In this document: positions 1 to 5,550 of the stretch, piece after piece
Numbering within the stretch: the stretch's first letter is position 1
Layout of the letters: each line of letters starts with the position of its first letter
DNA from: Rhizobiaceae bacterium
GTDB lineage: Bacteria; Pseudomonadota; Alphaproteobacteria; Rhizobiales; Rhizobiaceae
DNA: 9,090 nt
Direction of reading: 5' to 3'
Assembly: GCA_020696915.1 (NCBI GenBank)
Contig: JAJFMR010000098.1
Coordinates: 1-9,090, forward strand
Program-made: the position numbers and the translations under genes
Notes under the pieces: generated by a model
Database searches by the model: none
What the model saw: only the letters and a program-made list of their open reading frames with translations
What the model was told of the DNA's origin: nothing

Positions 1-287
1 TTGATGCAGACGTCGATGCCGCCGAACGCCTCGACGGTCCGCCCGACCGCCGTCTTGACCTGTGACTCGTCGCGAATGTCGCAGAGTGCCGGCAGCGCCC
101 TTCCGCCAGCCTTTTCGATGTCGGCGGCCGCGGTGAAGATGGTGCCGGGCAGCTTCGGATGAGGCTCCGCCGTCTTGGCGGCGATTGCGACGTTGGCGCC
201 GTCAGCCGCGGCCCGCAGCGCGATGGCCAGGCCGATGCCGCGCGATCCGCCGGAAATGAACAGCGTCTTGCCCTTCAGCGATGTCAT
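1..287 (-). CDS. SDR family NAD(P)-dependent oxidoreductase, N-terminal part (cut by window edge)
   Basis: About 95 N-terminal residues of a classical short-chain dehydrogenase are visible; the rest lies left of base 1. The protein starts MTSLKGKTLFISGGSRGIG, giving the Rossmann cofactor motif G-x-x-x-G-x-G at residues 13-19, with Ser12 where Thr is usual. The stretch AAKTAEPHPKLPGTI (about residues 36-50) is typical of the HSDL2-like SDR subgroup, found in many proteobacteria and in human HSDL2. The fragment ends at GGIDVCI, just before the expected N-N-A-S motif; the catalytic Tyr-x-x-x-Lys is outside the window. The ATG at 287 is preceded on the minus strand by a purine-rich GGGAGAAG site. 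Substrate is unknown; related proteins are annotated only as oxidoreductases, often linked to lipid metabolism. Family assignment is firm, function is not. It lies downstream of the DUF486 gene on the same strand, 83 bases away, so cotranscription is possible. Confidence 0.9.
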   Translation of the reverse strand, partial: MTSLKGKTLFISGGSRGIGLAIALRAAADGANVAIAAKTAEPHPKLPGTIFTAAADIEKAGGRALPALCDIRDESQVKTAVGRTVEAFGGIDVCI

Positions 288-336
288 CTTCTCATCTTCT
301 CCCTGATCGACCGGCCGCAAGGTATTCGATTCGGAT

Positions 337-370
337 GGCATTTCGCGATTCGCAGAAACGCCGGAATGCC
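337..370 (-). terminator. Inverted repeat just after the DUF486 stop, possible weak terminator
   Basis: GGCATT at 337-342 pairs with AATGCC at 365-370. A G-T wobble and two more pairs (344/363, 345/362) extend it to a 9-bp stem around a 16-base loop. It begins immediately beyond the DUF486 stop codon on the minus strand. There is no T-run after it, so it is a weak terminator at best; it could instead be a processing hairpin or an operator for the SDR gene. Confidence 0.3.
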
Positions 371-720
371 TCAGCCCCGGAAGACGAGCGCCGCGCCGCC
401 GCCGATCAGCATGAATCCCGCGGCATGGTTCCAGCTCAGACTTTCCCTCAATAAAGCACGGAGAACACCGCGAAGACGGCCAGCGTCACCACTTCCTGGA
501 TGGTCTTCAGCTCGGCCGCCGAATAGGCCTGGTGCCCGATGCGGTTGGCCGGCACGGCGAGCCAGTATTCGAAGAAAGCGATCGACCATGAGAACAGGAC
601 CGCCGCGTAGAGCGGCGTCGTCCTGAACTTCAGATGCCCGTACCAGGCAAATGTCATGAAGACGTTGGAAGCGATCAGCAGAAGGACGGGAAGCACCTTC
701 GGCGACAGGAGGATCGTCAT
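371..720 (-). pseudogene. DUF486 (DMT-like) small membrane protein, frameshifted near the 3' end
   Basis: The frame from ATG 720 encodes 90 residues (MTILLSPKVLPVLLLIASNV...) with hydrophobic segments at about 5-24 and 36-56, and the DUF486-like stretch W-Y-G-H-L-K followed by F-F-E-Y-W-L-A-V-P-A-N-R-I-G. It hits TGA at 448-450 right after A-V-F-S-V-L-Y. The missing C-terminal helix continues at once in another frame as RESLSWNHAAGFMLIGGGAA and ends at the TGA at 371-373. Restoring one T in the TTTATTGAGG region (about 446-452, minus strand) gives one frame of 116 residues, the usual family length. The family is four-helix, distantly related to drug/metabolite transporters, of unknown function. 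This is either a genuine recent pseudogene or a one-base sequencing error. Both halves remain well conserved, so any inactivation is recent. Confidence 0.85.
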
Positions 721-835
721 GGGAGAATCCGCTCGAGAAGGCGGCAGACTTCGGGCTCCCGCGCCGGATTGTCAATCGCCATACTTTCATTGCCCTGGTT
801 CGGGTATGATGAGCCTTCCGGAACGGAGGACGAAA
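721..835. promoter_or_regulatory. Divergent promoter region between DUF486 and DUF3775
   Basis: These 115 bases separate two divergent genes. On the minus strand there is an exact TTGACA -35-like hexamer (775 down to 770), but no good -10 at the right distance toward DUF486. On the plus strand TATGAT at 805-810 is a good -10-like hexamer with a poor -35 (TACTTT at 782-787, 17 bases away). That would place transcription start near 817, giving DUF3775 a leader of about 19 bases. Positions are read by eye; neither promoter is secure. Confidence 0.35.
825..829 (+). promoter_or_regulatory. Shine-Dalgarno GGAGG that sets the GTG start of DUF3775
   Basis: GGAGG lies six bases before GTG 836. No other in-frame start has comparable support: the ATG pair at 806/809 has only TTCGGG before it, and the ATG at 656 lies inside the divergent DUF486 gene. 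Confidence 0.75.
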
Positions 836-1261
836 GTGCAGTTGCCCAGGGAAAGAGAGTGGGACCTGACGATCGGACCCGACACGGTCAGGATGTTCAT
901 CACGAAGGCAAAAGCCATCAGTGCGGCCGTCAAGCAGGATTACGACGGCGGCTCCGAGCACGAGGTGGAGCTCGGCGACGACGACCGCGACAATCATCAC
1001 CACGACGGGCTGGCCGAGGAGAAGACGGAAGATTTGACGAGCGAGGAACTGCGTGAGCTGATCGACGACCTCAATGTCGACGAGTCGGCCGAACTCGTCG
1101 CGATCATGTGGATCGGCCGCGGCGATTACGAAGCGGCGGAATTCGCCGAAGCCGTGGCAGAGGCTCGCGGCCGCGGCAGCAGGCAGACCGCAAAGTACCT
1201 GCTCGGTTTTCCGTTTCTCGGCGACTGGCTGGAAGAGGGTCTCGAAGCGATCGGCGCGTGA
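836..1261 (+). CDS. DUF3775 domain-containing protein, 141 aa
   Basis: A small, acidic, soluble protein with no signal peptide or membrane segment. DUF3775 hallmarks are visible: an N-terminal helix (IGPDTVRMFITKAKAISAAV, about 13-32); a central L-x-x-L-I-D-D-L-N-x-D-E...L-V-A-I-M-W-I-G-R-G-D-Y block (about 72-98); and a C-terminal T-A-K-Y-L-L-G-F-P-F-L-G-D-W-L-E-E-G-L block (118-136). The family is widespread in alphaproteobacteria and has no established function. The linker between the first two blocks (about 47-66) is strongly charged and includes D-D-D-R-D-N-H-H-H-D. The GTG start at 836 is chosen from the GGAGG six bases upstream; the frame is open further upstream, but that part reads through the divergent promoter. 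It is followed after 76 bases by the first extensin gene on the same strand. Confidence 0.85.
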   Translation: MQLPREREWDLTIGPDTVRMFITKAKAISAAVKQDYDGGSEHEVELGDDDRDNHHHDGLAEEKTEDLTSEELRELIDDLNVDESAELVAIMWIGRGDYEAAEFAEAVAEARGRGSRQTAKYLLGFPFLGDWLEEGLEAIGA

Positions 1262-1337
1262 CGCCCATGCAATTAAGATTGACCGTGCCGCCGGCCAATC
1301 GGGCAACCGCCCGCACGTTCTCGGCGTTTCCACCCGG

Positions 1338-2216
1338 ATGACTGGAAATCGCCTGATCCTGCCCGCGCCTGCAGGGCTGCTCCTCGCGGCCGTCCTTACA
1401 CTGTCCAGCCCGGTGTCGAACCTGGCGCAGGAGCTTCCGCAGTCGGCGCCGGCGCCCGCTCTGCGCGATCCCGGAGAGGCGCCGAACGAGCCCGCCGCGC
1501 CGGTCCCGCTTCCCGAGCCGCGCCCGAGGCGAAGCGAAGAGCCCGGCGAGCCGCAACCGGCAGACCCGGACGGCCCTGCCCCCCCGCCCGGCGCACCCGA
1601 AGCCGACGCCCCTCCTCCGGCGCCGCCGCCCGACCCGCGCTCGGCCATGCGGCCCGATCCCACCGGCACGATGCCGGCGCCGGAAACCGAGTGCCGGCGG
1701 CGCCTGGCGGCCCTCGGCGCCGCGTTCGAGGAGCATGCCGCGGAATCCGACCCGTCGGCCGGCTGCTCCATGCCCTATCCGCTGATGCTCCGGTCCTTCG
1801 GGCGGGGCATCGCGCTCGAGCCGGCCGCCGCGATGTCCTGCGCCATGGCCGAAGCCTCGGCCCGCTTCATCCAGGAGGTTGCCACGCCGGCGGCGCAAGC
1901 GGCTTTCGGCAAGGGACTGAAGTCGGTGTCGCAAGCCTCGGCCTATGTCTGCCGCCCCCGCCATGGCGGAGGAAAACTGTCGGAGCATGCTTTCGGAAAT
2001 GCTCTCGACATCGCCGCTTTCACGCTGGCCGACGGCGCCCGGGTCGCGGTCGAACTGCGGCCGGAGGCCGAGGCGGCGATATTTCTTGGCAGTCTGCGCA
2101 AGGCGGCGTGCGGTCCGTTCAGCACGGTGCTCGGACCGGGCAGCGATGCCGACCACGCCACGCATCTGCATTTCGACCTGCAGCCGCGCCGCAGCGGCGG
2201 CAGTTTTTGCCAGTGA
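1338..2216 (+). CDS. Extensin family protein, secreted, predicted LAS/M15-type zinc peptidase, 292 aa
   Basis: An N-terminal hydrophobic signal sequence (about residues 9-30, possible cleavage near SNLA/QE) is followed by a proline/alanine-rich low-complexity linker (about 33-112). The extensin-like C-terminal domain (Pfam Extensin-like_C) covers about 115-292. Within it S215-E-H217-A-F-G-N-A-L-D224 and H276-L-H278 match the S-x-H-x-x-G-x-A-x-D ... H-x-H signature of LAS metallopeptidases, with H217, D224 and H278 as likely zinc ligands. Six cysteines (119, 143, 168, 205, 258, 291) suggest disulfides and periplasmic export. A role in trimming peptidoglycan peptides is inferred from the fold; the bacterial family is not well characterised. 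ATG 1338 is the only reasonable start giving a signal peptide, but it lacks a clear Shine-Dalgarno. It overlaps (ATGA) the stop of a 24-codon ORF from ATG 1267. The next gene is a paralogue. Confidence 0.88.
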   Translation: MTGNRLILPAPAGLLLAAVLTLSSPVSNLAQELPQSAPAPALRDPGEAPNEPAAPVPLPEPRPRRSEEPGEPQPADPDGPAPPPGAPEADAPPPAPPPDPRSAMRPDPTGTMPAPETECRRRLAALGAAFEEHAAESDPSAGCSMPYPLMLRSFGRGIALEPAAAMSCAMAEASARFIQEVATPAAQAAFGKGLKSVSQASAYVCRPRHGGGKLSEHAFGNALDIAAFTLADGARVAVELRPEAEAAIFLGSLRKAACGPFSTVLGPGSDADHATHLHFDLQPRRSGGSFCQ

Positions 2217-2281
2217 TGGCTGCAGCGACAGCGGTTCAAGAGGCCGCCCGGACCGACGGCGGCGCCGCATTTCCGCCGCAG

Positions 2282-2314
2282 CGGTAAACGCCGGCGCTGA
2301 TCTTTCCTTTACCG
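2282..2314. repeat. Inverted repeat CGGTAAA-N19-TTTACCG
   Basis: Perfect 7-bp arms at 2282-2288 and 2308-2314 stand out by being A/T-containing in GC-rich surroundings. They sit between the two extensin genes, about 80 bases before the second start. No T-run follows, so it is unlikely to be a terminator. It could be an operator or a leader hairpin; the 19-base spacer is wide for a single regulator dimer. By eye only. Confidence 0.3.
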
Positions 2315-2384
2315 TTTCCCGCTAGGCTCGGGCTTCCCGACAATCCCGTAATGCGTGCCGGCTCGCGGGTCCGGCCAGGTTCGC

Positions 2385-2388
2385 GGAG
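2385..2388 (+). promoter_or_regulatory. Shine-Dalgarno GGAG that sets the start of the second extensin gene
   Basis: GGAG eight bases upstream of ATG 2397. It favours 2397 over the earlier in-frame GTG at 2355, the ATG at 2406 and the internal ATG at 2484. Confidence 0.6.
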
Positions 2389-2396
2389 CCCGAAGC

Positions 2397-3209
2397 ATGG
2401 CCAGCATGGATTGCGCCGACAGGATCGCTCAAGCGAGGCGCCGGCCGGCGGCCGGCCGCCGCGCACCGCGCATCGGCGCGGCCATGCTCCTGCTGGCGCT
2501 GTCGGGAGCGGCCTGCACGAGCGGCAGCGTGTTCGACCTGGAACCGGCCGTCGATGTAGGCGCCTCGACGCCGGCGCTGCCGGCCGCGCCGCAGCCCGGC
2601 CCGGCGGCTTCGGTGGGGTTCGTCGCCGCCTATCCGCATTTCGAGCCGCAGGTGCCCGAGCCGATGCCGGCCGACGAGGCCGATTGCCGCCGCGACCTGA
2701 AGCGGCTCAGGGTAGCCTATCGCGACCTGCAGCGTATCGACCAGGGCGGCGCCTGCCGTATCGACCACCCTGTCGAAATTTCGGCCATCGGCAGCGTCCG
2801 CCTGCAGCCGGCGGCGACGGTCACCTGCGCCATGGCAAAGGCCTTCGCGCGCTGGACGAAGGACGAGCTCGTCCCGTCGGCGCGGCTTCGCTACCTGTCC
2901 GGCGTCAGGACGATCGTCCAGGGTTCGAGCTACTCCTGCCGCAACATCCGCGGCTCGCGCACCGCCTCCGAACATTCCAAGGGCAACGCCATCGACGTGA
3001 TGCGCATCGTGCTCAACAACGAAAAATCTATAAACGTGAGACGGCCCGGATTTTTCGCGTTCCGCCAGCGCAGCCTGCTCAACAATGTGCGCGCCGACGC
3101 CTGCGGCTATTTTTCCACCGTGCTGGGCCCCGGTTACGACCGCGACCACAAGGACCATTTCCACTTCGACATCAAGGCGCGCCGCAACGGCTACGTGGCC
3201 TGCCGCTGA
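2397..3209 (+). CDS. Extensin family protein, probable lipoprotein, predicted LAS/M15-type zinc peptidase, 270 aa
   Basis: Paralogue of the preceding gene. An arginine-rich N-terminus (RRRPAAGRR) precedes a hydrophobic stretch at about 27-39 ending L-S-G-A-A-C40. This resembles a lipobox, though Gly at -3 is not ideal, so lipid attachment is plausible rather than certain. After a shorter Ala/Pro linker (about 50-92) comes the extensin-like C-terminal domain. It contains S191-E-H193-S-K-G-N-A-I-D200 and D253-H254-F-H256-F-D, the same LAS zinc signature as its neighbour. Cysteines 97, 120, 144, 181, 236 and 269 match the neighbour's six in order, with nearly identical spacing, confirming common descent. 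A role in peptidoglycan remodelling at the membrane is inferred. Start chosen from GGAG at 2385; a GTG start at 2355 would add 14 residues. A 280-base gap follows before the CNNM gene. Confidence 0.88.
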   Translation: MASMDCADRIAQARRRPAAGRRAPRIGAAMLLLALSGAACTSGSVFDLEPAVDVGASTPALPAAPQPGPAASVGFVAAYPHFEPQVPEPMPADEADCRRDLKRLRVAYRDLQRIDQGGACRIDHPVEISAIGSVRLQPAATVTCAMAKAFARWTKDELVPSARLRYLSGVRTIVQGSSYSCRNIRGSRTASEHSKGNAIDVMRIVLNNEKSINVRRPGFFAFRQRSLLNNVRADACGYFSTVLGPGYDRDHKDHFHFDIKARRNGYVACR

Positions 3210-3267
3210 GGTTTTGCGGGCTGCCCTCCGCCTGATAATTCCGGCGCGCCAGGGGTCGCCGGTCAAT

Positions 3268-3293
3268 CGCCGGAGGGCCGGAGGGATCCGGCG
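3268..3293 (+). terminator. GC-rich hairpin after the second extensin gene, possible terminator
   Basis: CGCCGGA at 3268-3274 pairs perfectly with TCCGGCG at 3287-3293 around a 12-base loop, 58 bases beyond the extensin stop. No T-run follows (GCGCCACTGC), so intrinsic termination would be weak. A second TCGCCGG copy at 3256-3262 could compete for the same 3' arm. Confidence 0.35.
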
Positions 3294-3313
3294 GCGCCAC
3301 TGCTTCGTTGTGG

Positions 3314-3428
3314 GTGGCTTTCCTCCTTCGTCATGTACGGGCGAGCCACGCGGGCAACCGTGCCGTGGAAGTCCGGCAGCGCTCCGGCCATGCCGAACCC
3401 GCAGGTGGCACGCTGCGGCCGCGGACTT
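3314..3428 (+). ncRNA. Candidate structured leader RNA upstream of the CNNM gene
   Basis: Three stems are readable. Stem A: GTGGCT 3314-3319 with AGCCAC 3344-3349. Stem B: CCACG 3346-3350 with CGTGG 3364-3368, containing CGG-GCAA-CCG (3351-3360, a GNRA-type loop). Stem C: AAGTCCG 3369-3375 with CGGACTT 3422-3428, continued by GCAGCG 3376-3381 with CGCTGC 3411-3416, and enclosing TGCC 3391-3394/GGCA 3407-3410 and ACC/GGT around CGCA. A and B share bases 3346-3349, so they exclude each other, as in cis-acting RNA switches. I cannot match it to a known riboswitch class. GC-rich DNA forms hairpins easily, so confidence is low. Confidence 0.25.
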
Positions 3429-3489
3429 GTGGACGGACGAATGGCCGCAGCTATTTTCCCTGGAGCGGCGGCGATGCTATTGAACGGGC

Positions 3490-4800
3490 ATGGTCTATGC
3501 AGAAATAGCGATCGTCTTCATCCTCATCTGCGTCAACGGCCTGCTGGCCATGTCCGAACTGGCCGTGGTTTCGTCGCGTCCTGCCCGCCTCAAGGCGATG
3601 ATCGACCGCAACGTGAAGGGGGCCGGCCGTGCTTTGGCGCTTGGCGCCAATCCCGGCCGTTTCCTGTCCACCGTGCAGATCGGCATCACCCTGGTCGGCG
3701 TGCTTTCCGGGGCTTTTTCCGGCGCCACGCTCGGCGAACGCCTGGCCGGGCAGCTGCTGTCGCTCGGCGTGCCCGCCAACGCCGCCGACGCGCTGGGCGT
3801 CGGCATCGTGGTGGCGGTGATCACCTACGGCTCGCTGATAATCGGCGAGCTTGTCCCCAAGCAGATCGCGCTCCGCGACCCGGAAGGCATAGCCGTCAGG
3901 GTGGCGCCGGCGATGGGCGTTCTCTCGAAAGTCTCCCTGCCCCTCGTCTGGCTGCTCGATTTCTCCGGCCGCGCCCTGCTCTGGTTGCTTGGCCAGCACG
4001 GCGAGTCCGAGGAGAAGGTGACGGACGAGGAGATCAAGATGCTGGTCGCCGAGGCGGAGCACCACGGCACCATCGAATCCGACGAGCGCCGCATGATCGC
4101 CGGCGTCATGCGGCTCGGCGACCGCGCCGTGCGGGCCGTGATGACGCCGCGCACCGAGGTAGACTGGCTGAACCTCGAATGGGACGAGGCAACCTGCCGC
4201 AGGATGCTCATCGCGACGCAGCATTCGCGGCTGCCGGCCGGCGAAGGGGTGGTCGATGCGATGGTCGGCGTCATCCAGACACGCGACATCCTCGCCGCGA
4301 TGCTGGCCGGCGAGAGCTTCGATCCACGCCGCCATGTACGGCCGGCGCCCATCGTGCACGACCAGGCCGACGCGCTCGACGTGCTGACGACGCTGAAGGA
4401 ATCGCAGGTGCCCATGGCGCTGGTGCACGACGAGTACGGGCATTTCGAAGGCATCGTCTCGCCCGCCGACATACTGGAGTCGATCGCCGGGGTATTCCGC
4501 GCCGACGCCGACGAGGACCATCCGCCGGTGGTGCGGCGCGAAGACGGCTCGTTTCTGCTTGCCGGTTACATGCAGGCCGACGAGATGGCCGACCACCTCG
4601 GCATCGACCTGCCCGAGAACCGCGACTACGAGACGGTTGCCGGCTACGTGCTGTCCCACATGCACCATCTGCCGGCGACCGGCGAGACGGTCGATGCGCA
4701 GGGCTGGCGCTTCGAGGTCGTCGACCTGGACGGCCGCCGCATCGACAAGCTGATAGCCTCACGCCTGCCTGGCCCTCATCGCCACGCGCGGCGGCGGTGA
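3490..4800 (+). CDS. CNNM/CBS/CorC-HlyC membrane protein (hemolysin family, putative Mg/Co efflux), 436 aa
   Basis: A full-length HCC-family protein. The CNNM membrane domain occupies about 1-175, with hydrophobic segments near 4-22, 58-78, 100-121 and 138-167 and the conserved G-E-L-V-P-K-Q-I-A-L at 119-128. Two CBS domains follow: about 215-275 (starting V-M-T-P-R-T-E-V, with G-V-I-Q-T-R-D-I-L) and about 284-335 (with M-A-L-V-H-D-E-Y-G...G-I-V-S-P-A-D-I-L). A C-terminal CorC/HlyC transporter-associated domain covers about 348-425, and the protein ends in a basic His/Arg tail. The family is linked to magnesium and cobalt efflux; the name hemolysin is historical and no toxin role is implied. 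ATG 3490 is the earliest possible start, since TGA at 3481-3483 closes the frame, and it fits the family N-terminus, but there is no properly spaced Shine-Dalgarno. It converges with the FMN reductase gene. Confidence 0.92.
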   Translation: MVYAEIAIVFILICVNGLLAMSELAVVSSRPARLKAMIDRNVKGAGRALALGANPGRFLSTVQIGITLVGVLSGAFSGATLGERLAGQLLSLGVPANAADALGVGIVVAVITYGSLIIGELVPKQIALRDPEGIAVRVAPAMGVLSKVSLPLVWLLDFSGRALLWLLGQHGESEEKVTDEEIKMLVAEAEHHGTIESDERRMIAGVMRLGDRAVRAVMTPRTEVDWLNLEWDEATCRRMLIATQHSRLPAGEGVVDAMVGVIQTRDILAAMLAGESFDPRRHVRPAPIVHDQADALDVLTTLKESQVPMALVHDEYGHFEGIVSPADILESIAGVFRADADEDHPPVVRREDGSFLLAGYMQADEMADHLGIDLPENRDYETVAGYVLSHMHHLPATGETVDAQGWRFEVVDLDGRRIDKLIASRLPGPHRHARRR

Positions 4801-4807
4801 GCCGCAC

Positions 4808-4837
4808 CCTCGCGGGAAGGAAGGCCGCCCCGCGAGG
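4808..4837. terminator. Perfect 9-bp hairpin between convergent genes, probable bidirectional terminator
   Basis: CCTCGCGGG at 4808-4816 and CCCGCGAGG at 4829-4837 form a perfect stem around a 12-base loop. It is centred in the 60 bases between the CNNM stop and the FMN reductase stop. Position supports termination in both directions; lack of a T-run on either side makes efficiency uncertain. Confidence 0.5.
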
Positions 4838-4860
4838 ATTGCATTGGCGCCGCCGCCCGG

Positions 4861-5460
4861 TCAGGCTGCCTGCGCCAGCCTGCCGTCCTTCGCGCGGGCG
4901 TCCTTGAGCACGTTCGCCCACCAGGCCAGTTCATCGAGCATCGTCGCCGCCGCCTGGTTGAGGTGCTCGAAGTCCTCGATCTTCCGGCCCTGCTGCAGGA
5001 TCTGCACGAAGTCGCCCCAGGCGATGTGAACGGCGTTGCGCGTCGGCGCCATCTGCAACTCCACGGCGTGCAGGCGCAGCTGTTCGATCGCCCTTGCGCC
5101 GCCGACCCCGCCATAGCCGACATAGGAGACCGGCTTGCGGACCCATTCCCGGTAGGCATAGTCCAGCGCGTTCTTCAGCACGGCCGTCGGCCCGCGGTTG
5201 TATTCGGCCGCCGTGATGATGAAGCCGTCGAGTTCGGCCACCTTCTTCTGCCAGGCCTGCGCAGCCTCGTTCCTGGACGGCGCCCATGCGGGTGACTTCT
5301 CCTCGTCGAAGAACGGCATCGGAAAATCGCGAAGGTCGACGATTTCCACGTCGAGGTCGCCGCGCGCCTTTGCTATGCTGGCAATCCATTCGGCCGGCCG
5401 GTCGCCGAAACGGCCTTGGCGCGTCGAGCCGATGACGACGCCGATCCTGGGTCTGGACAT
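4861..5460 (-). CDS. NADPH-dependent FMN reductase family protein, 199 aa
   Basis: A flavodoxin-like fold protein of the NADPH-dependent FMN reductase family (azoreductase/chromate or quinone reductase type). The phosphate-binding loop is G11-S-T-R-Q-G-R17 after the first strand (R-I-G-V-V-I). The second flavin-contacting block is A-E86-Y-N-R-G-P...L-K-N-A-L-D-Y (85-101), and the glycine loop Y-G-G-V-G-G-A-R lies at 116-123. Such enzymes reduce FMN, quinones or azo compounds with NAD(P)H in the cytoplasm; the natural substrate is unknown here. Length is normal. The ATG at 5460 is chosen because AAGGAGAA (5466-5473, minus strand) lies just upstream; the frame stays open further upstream into the promoter region, where coding is unlikely. 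It is divergent from an HxlR regulator, which probably controls it through the dyad at 5487-5503. Confidence 0.93.
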   Translation of the reverse strand: MSRPRIGVVIGSTRQGRFGDRPAEWIASIAKARGDLDVEIVDLRDFPMPFFDEEKSPAWAPSRNEAAQAWQKKVAELDGFIITAAEYNRGPTAVLKNALDYAYREWVRKPVSYVGYGGVGGARAIEQLRLHAVELQMAPTRNAVHIAWGDFVQILQQGRKIEDFEHLNQAAATMLDELAWWANVLKDARAKDGRLAQAA

Positions 5461-5550
5461 ACGGGTTCTCCTTTCAGGCAAATGTTGGTATCTCTTGGAT
5501 ACCTGCACTACATAAGTGACCATGATGGGCGGCTTCAAGGAGGCACTTTT
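5461..5550. promoter_or_regulatory. Divergent promoter region with GGTATC-N5-GATACC operator candidate
   Basis: The 17-base perfect dyad GGTATCTCTTGGATACC is at 5487-5503. Toward the HxlR gene, TTGGTA (5485-5490) and TACATA (5509-5514), 18 bases apart, are a plausible -35/-10 that would bracket the dyad. Toward the reductase gene, TTATGT (5515 down to 5510) and GATACC, 17 bases apart, are a weaker pair. A bound HxlR dimer would therefore block both promoters. HxlR regulators commonly sit beside the genes they control; the operator assignment is inferred. Confidence 0.55.
5537..5543 (+). promoter_or_regulatory. Shine-Dalgarno AAGGAGG that sets the TTG start of the HxlR gene
   Basis: A near-ideal AAGGAGG seven bases before TTG 5551. 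There is no in-frame ATG between the dyad and the conserved domain, so the TTG start is well supported. Confidence 0.8.

Larger units (their letters stand above)
3210..3489 (+). other. 280-base intergenic region and leader before the CNNM gene
   Basis: The longest gap in the window; I see no convincing gene in it. It holds a hairpin early on (3268-3293) and a densely structured stretch at 3314-3428, described separately. A well-spaced GGAG at 3462-3465 precedes ATG 3474, but that ATG is not in the CNNM frame. No clear -35/-10 pair could be read. Confidence 0.5.

Noticed and set aside
1300..1313. Small hairpin CGGGC-aacc-GCCCG between DUF3775 and the first extensin gene
   Set aside because: Only five base pairs and no T-run; expected by chance in this base composition, so not listed as a terminator.
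371..1771. 466-codon minus-strand open frame
   Set aside because: Only its last roughly 26 codons are real (the displaced C-terminus of DUF486); the rest is antisense to DUF3775 and the first extensin gene and is low-complexity.
1104..2270. Long minus-strand open frame (388 codons) opposite the first extensin gene
   Set aside because: Arg/Gly-rich composition with no recognisable domain; it is the antisense shadow of a well-supported gene in GC-rich DNA.
2322..3266. 314-codon minus-strand open frame
   Set aside because: Antisense shadow of the second extensin gene, no domain.
3369..3381. AAGTCCGG resembling the 5' part of RNase P RNA
   Set aside because: Only a short match; the other conserved RNase P blocks and the roughly 350-400 base length are absent.
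3308..3508. 66-codon ORF in the CNNM leader
   Set aside because: No Shine-Dalgarno, no recognisable domain, and it runs through the structured region into the CNNM start; most likely chance.
3451..4668. 405-codon minus-strand open frame
   Set aside because: Antisense to CNNM; His/Gly-rich shadow without family features.
3333..4907. 524-codon plus-strand open frame over the CNNM gene
   Set aside because: Extremely Arg-rich, no domain, fully overlapped by the well-conserved CNNM protein in another frame.
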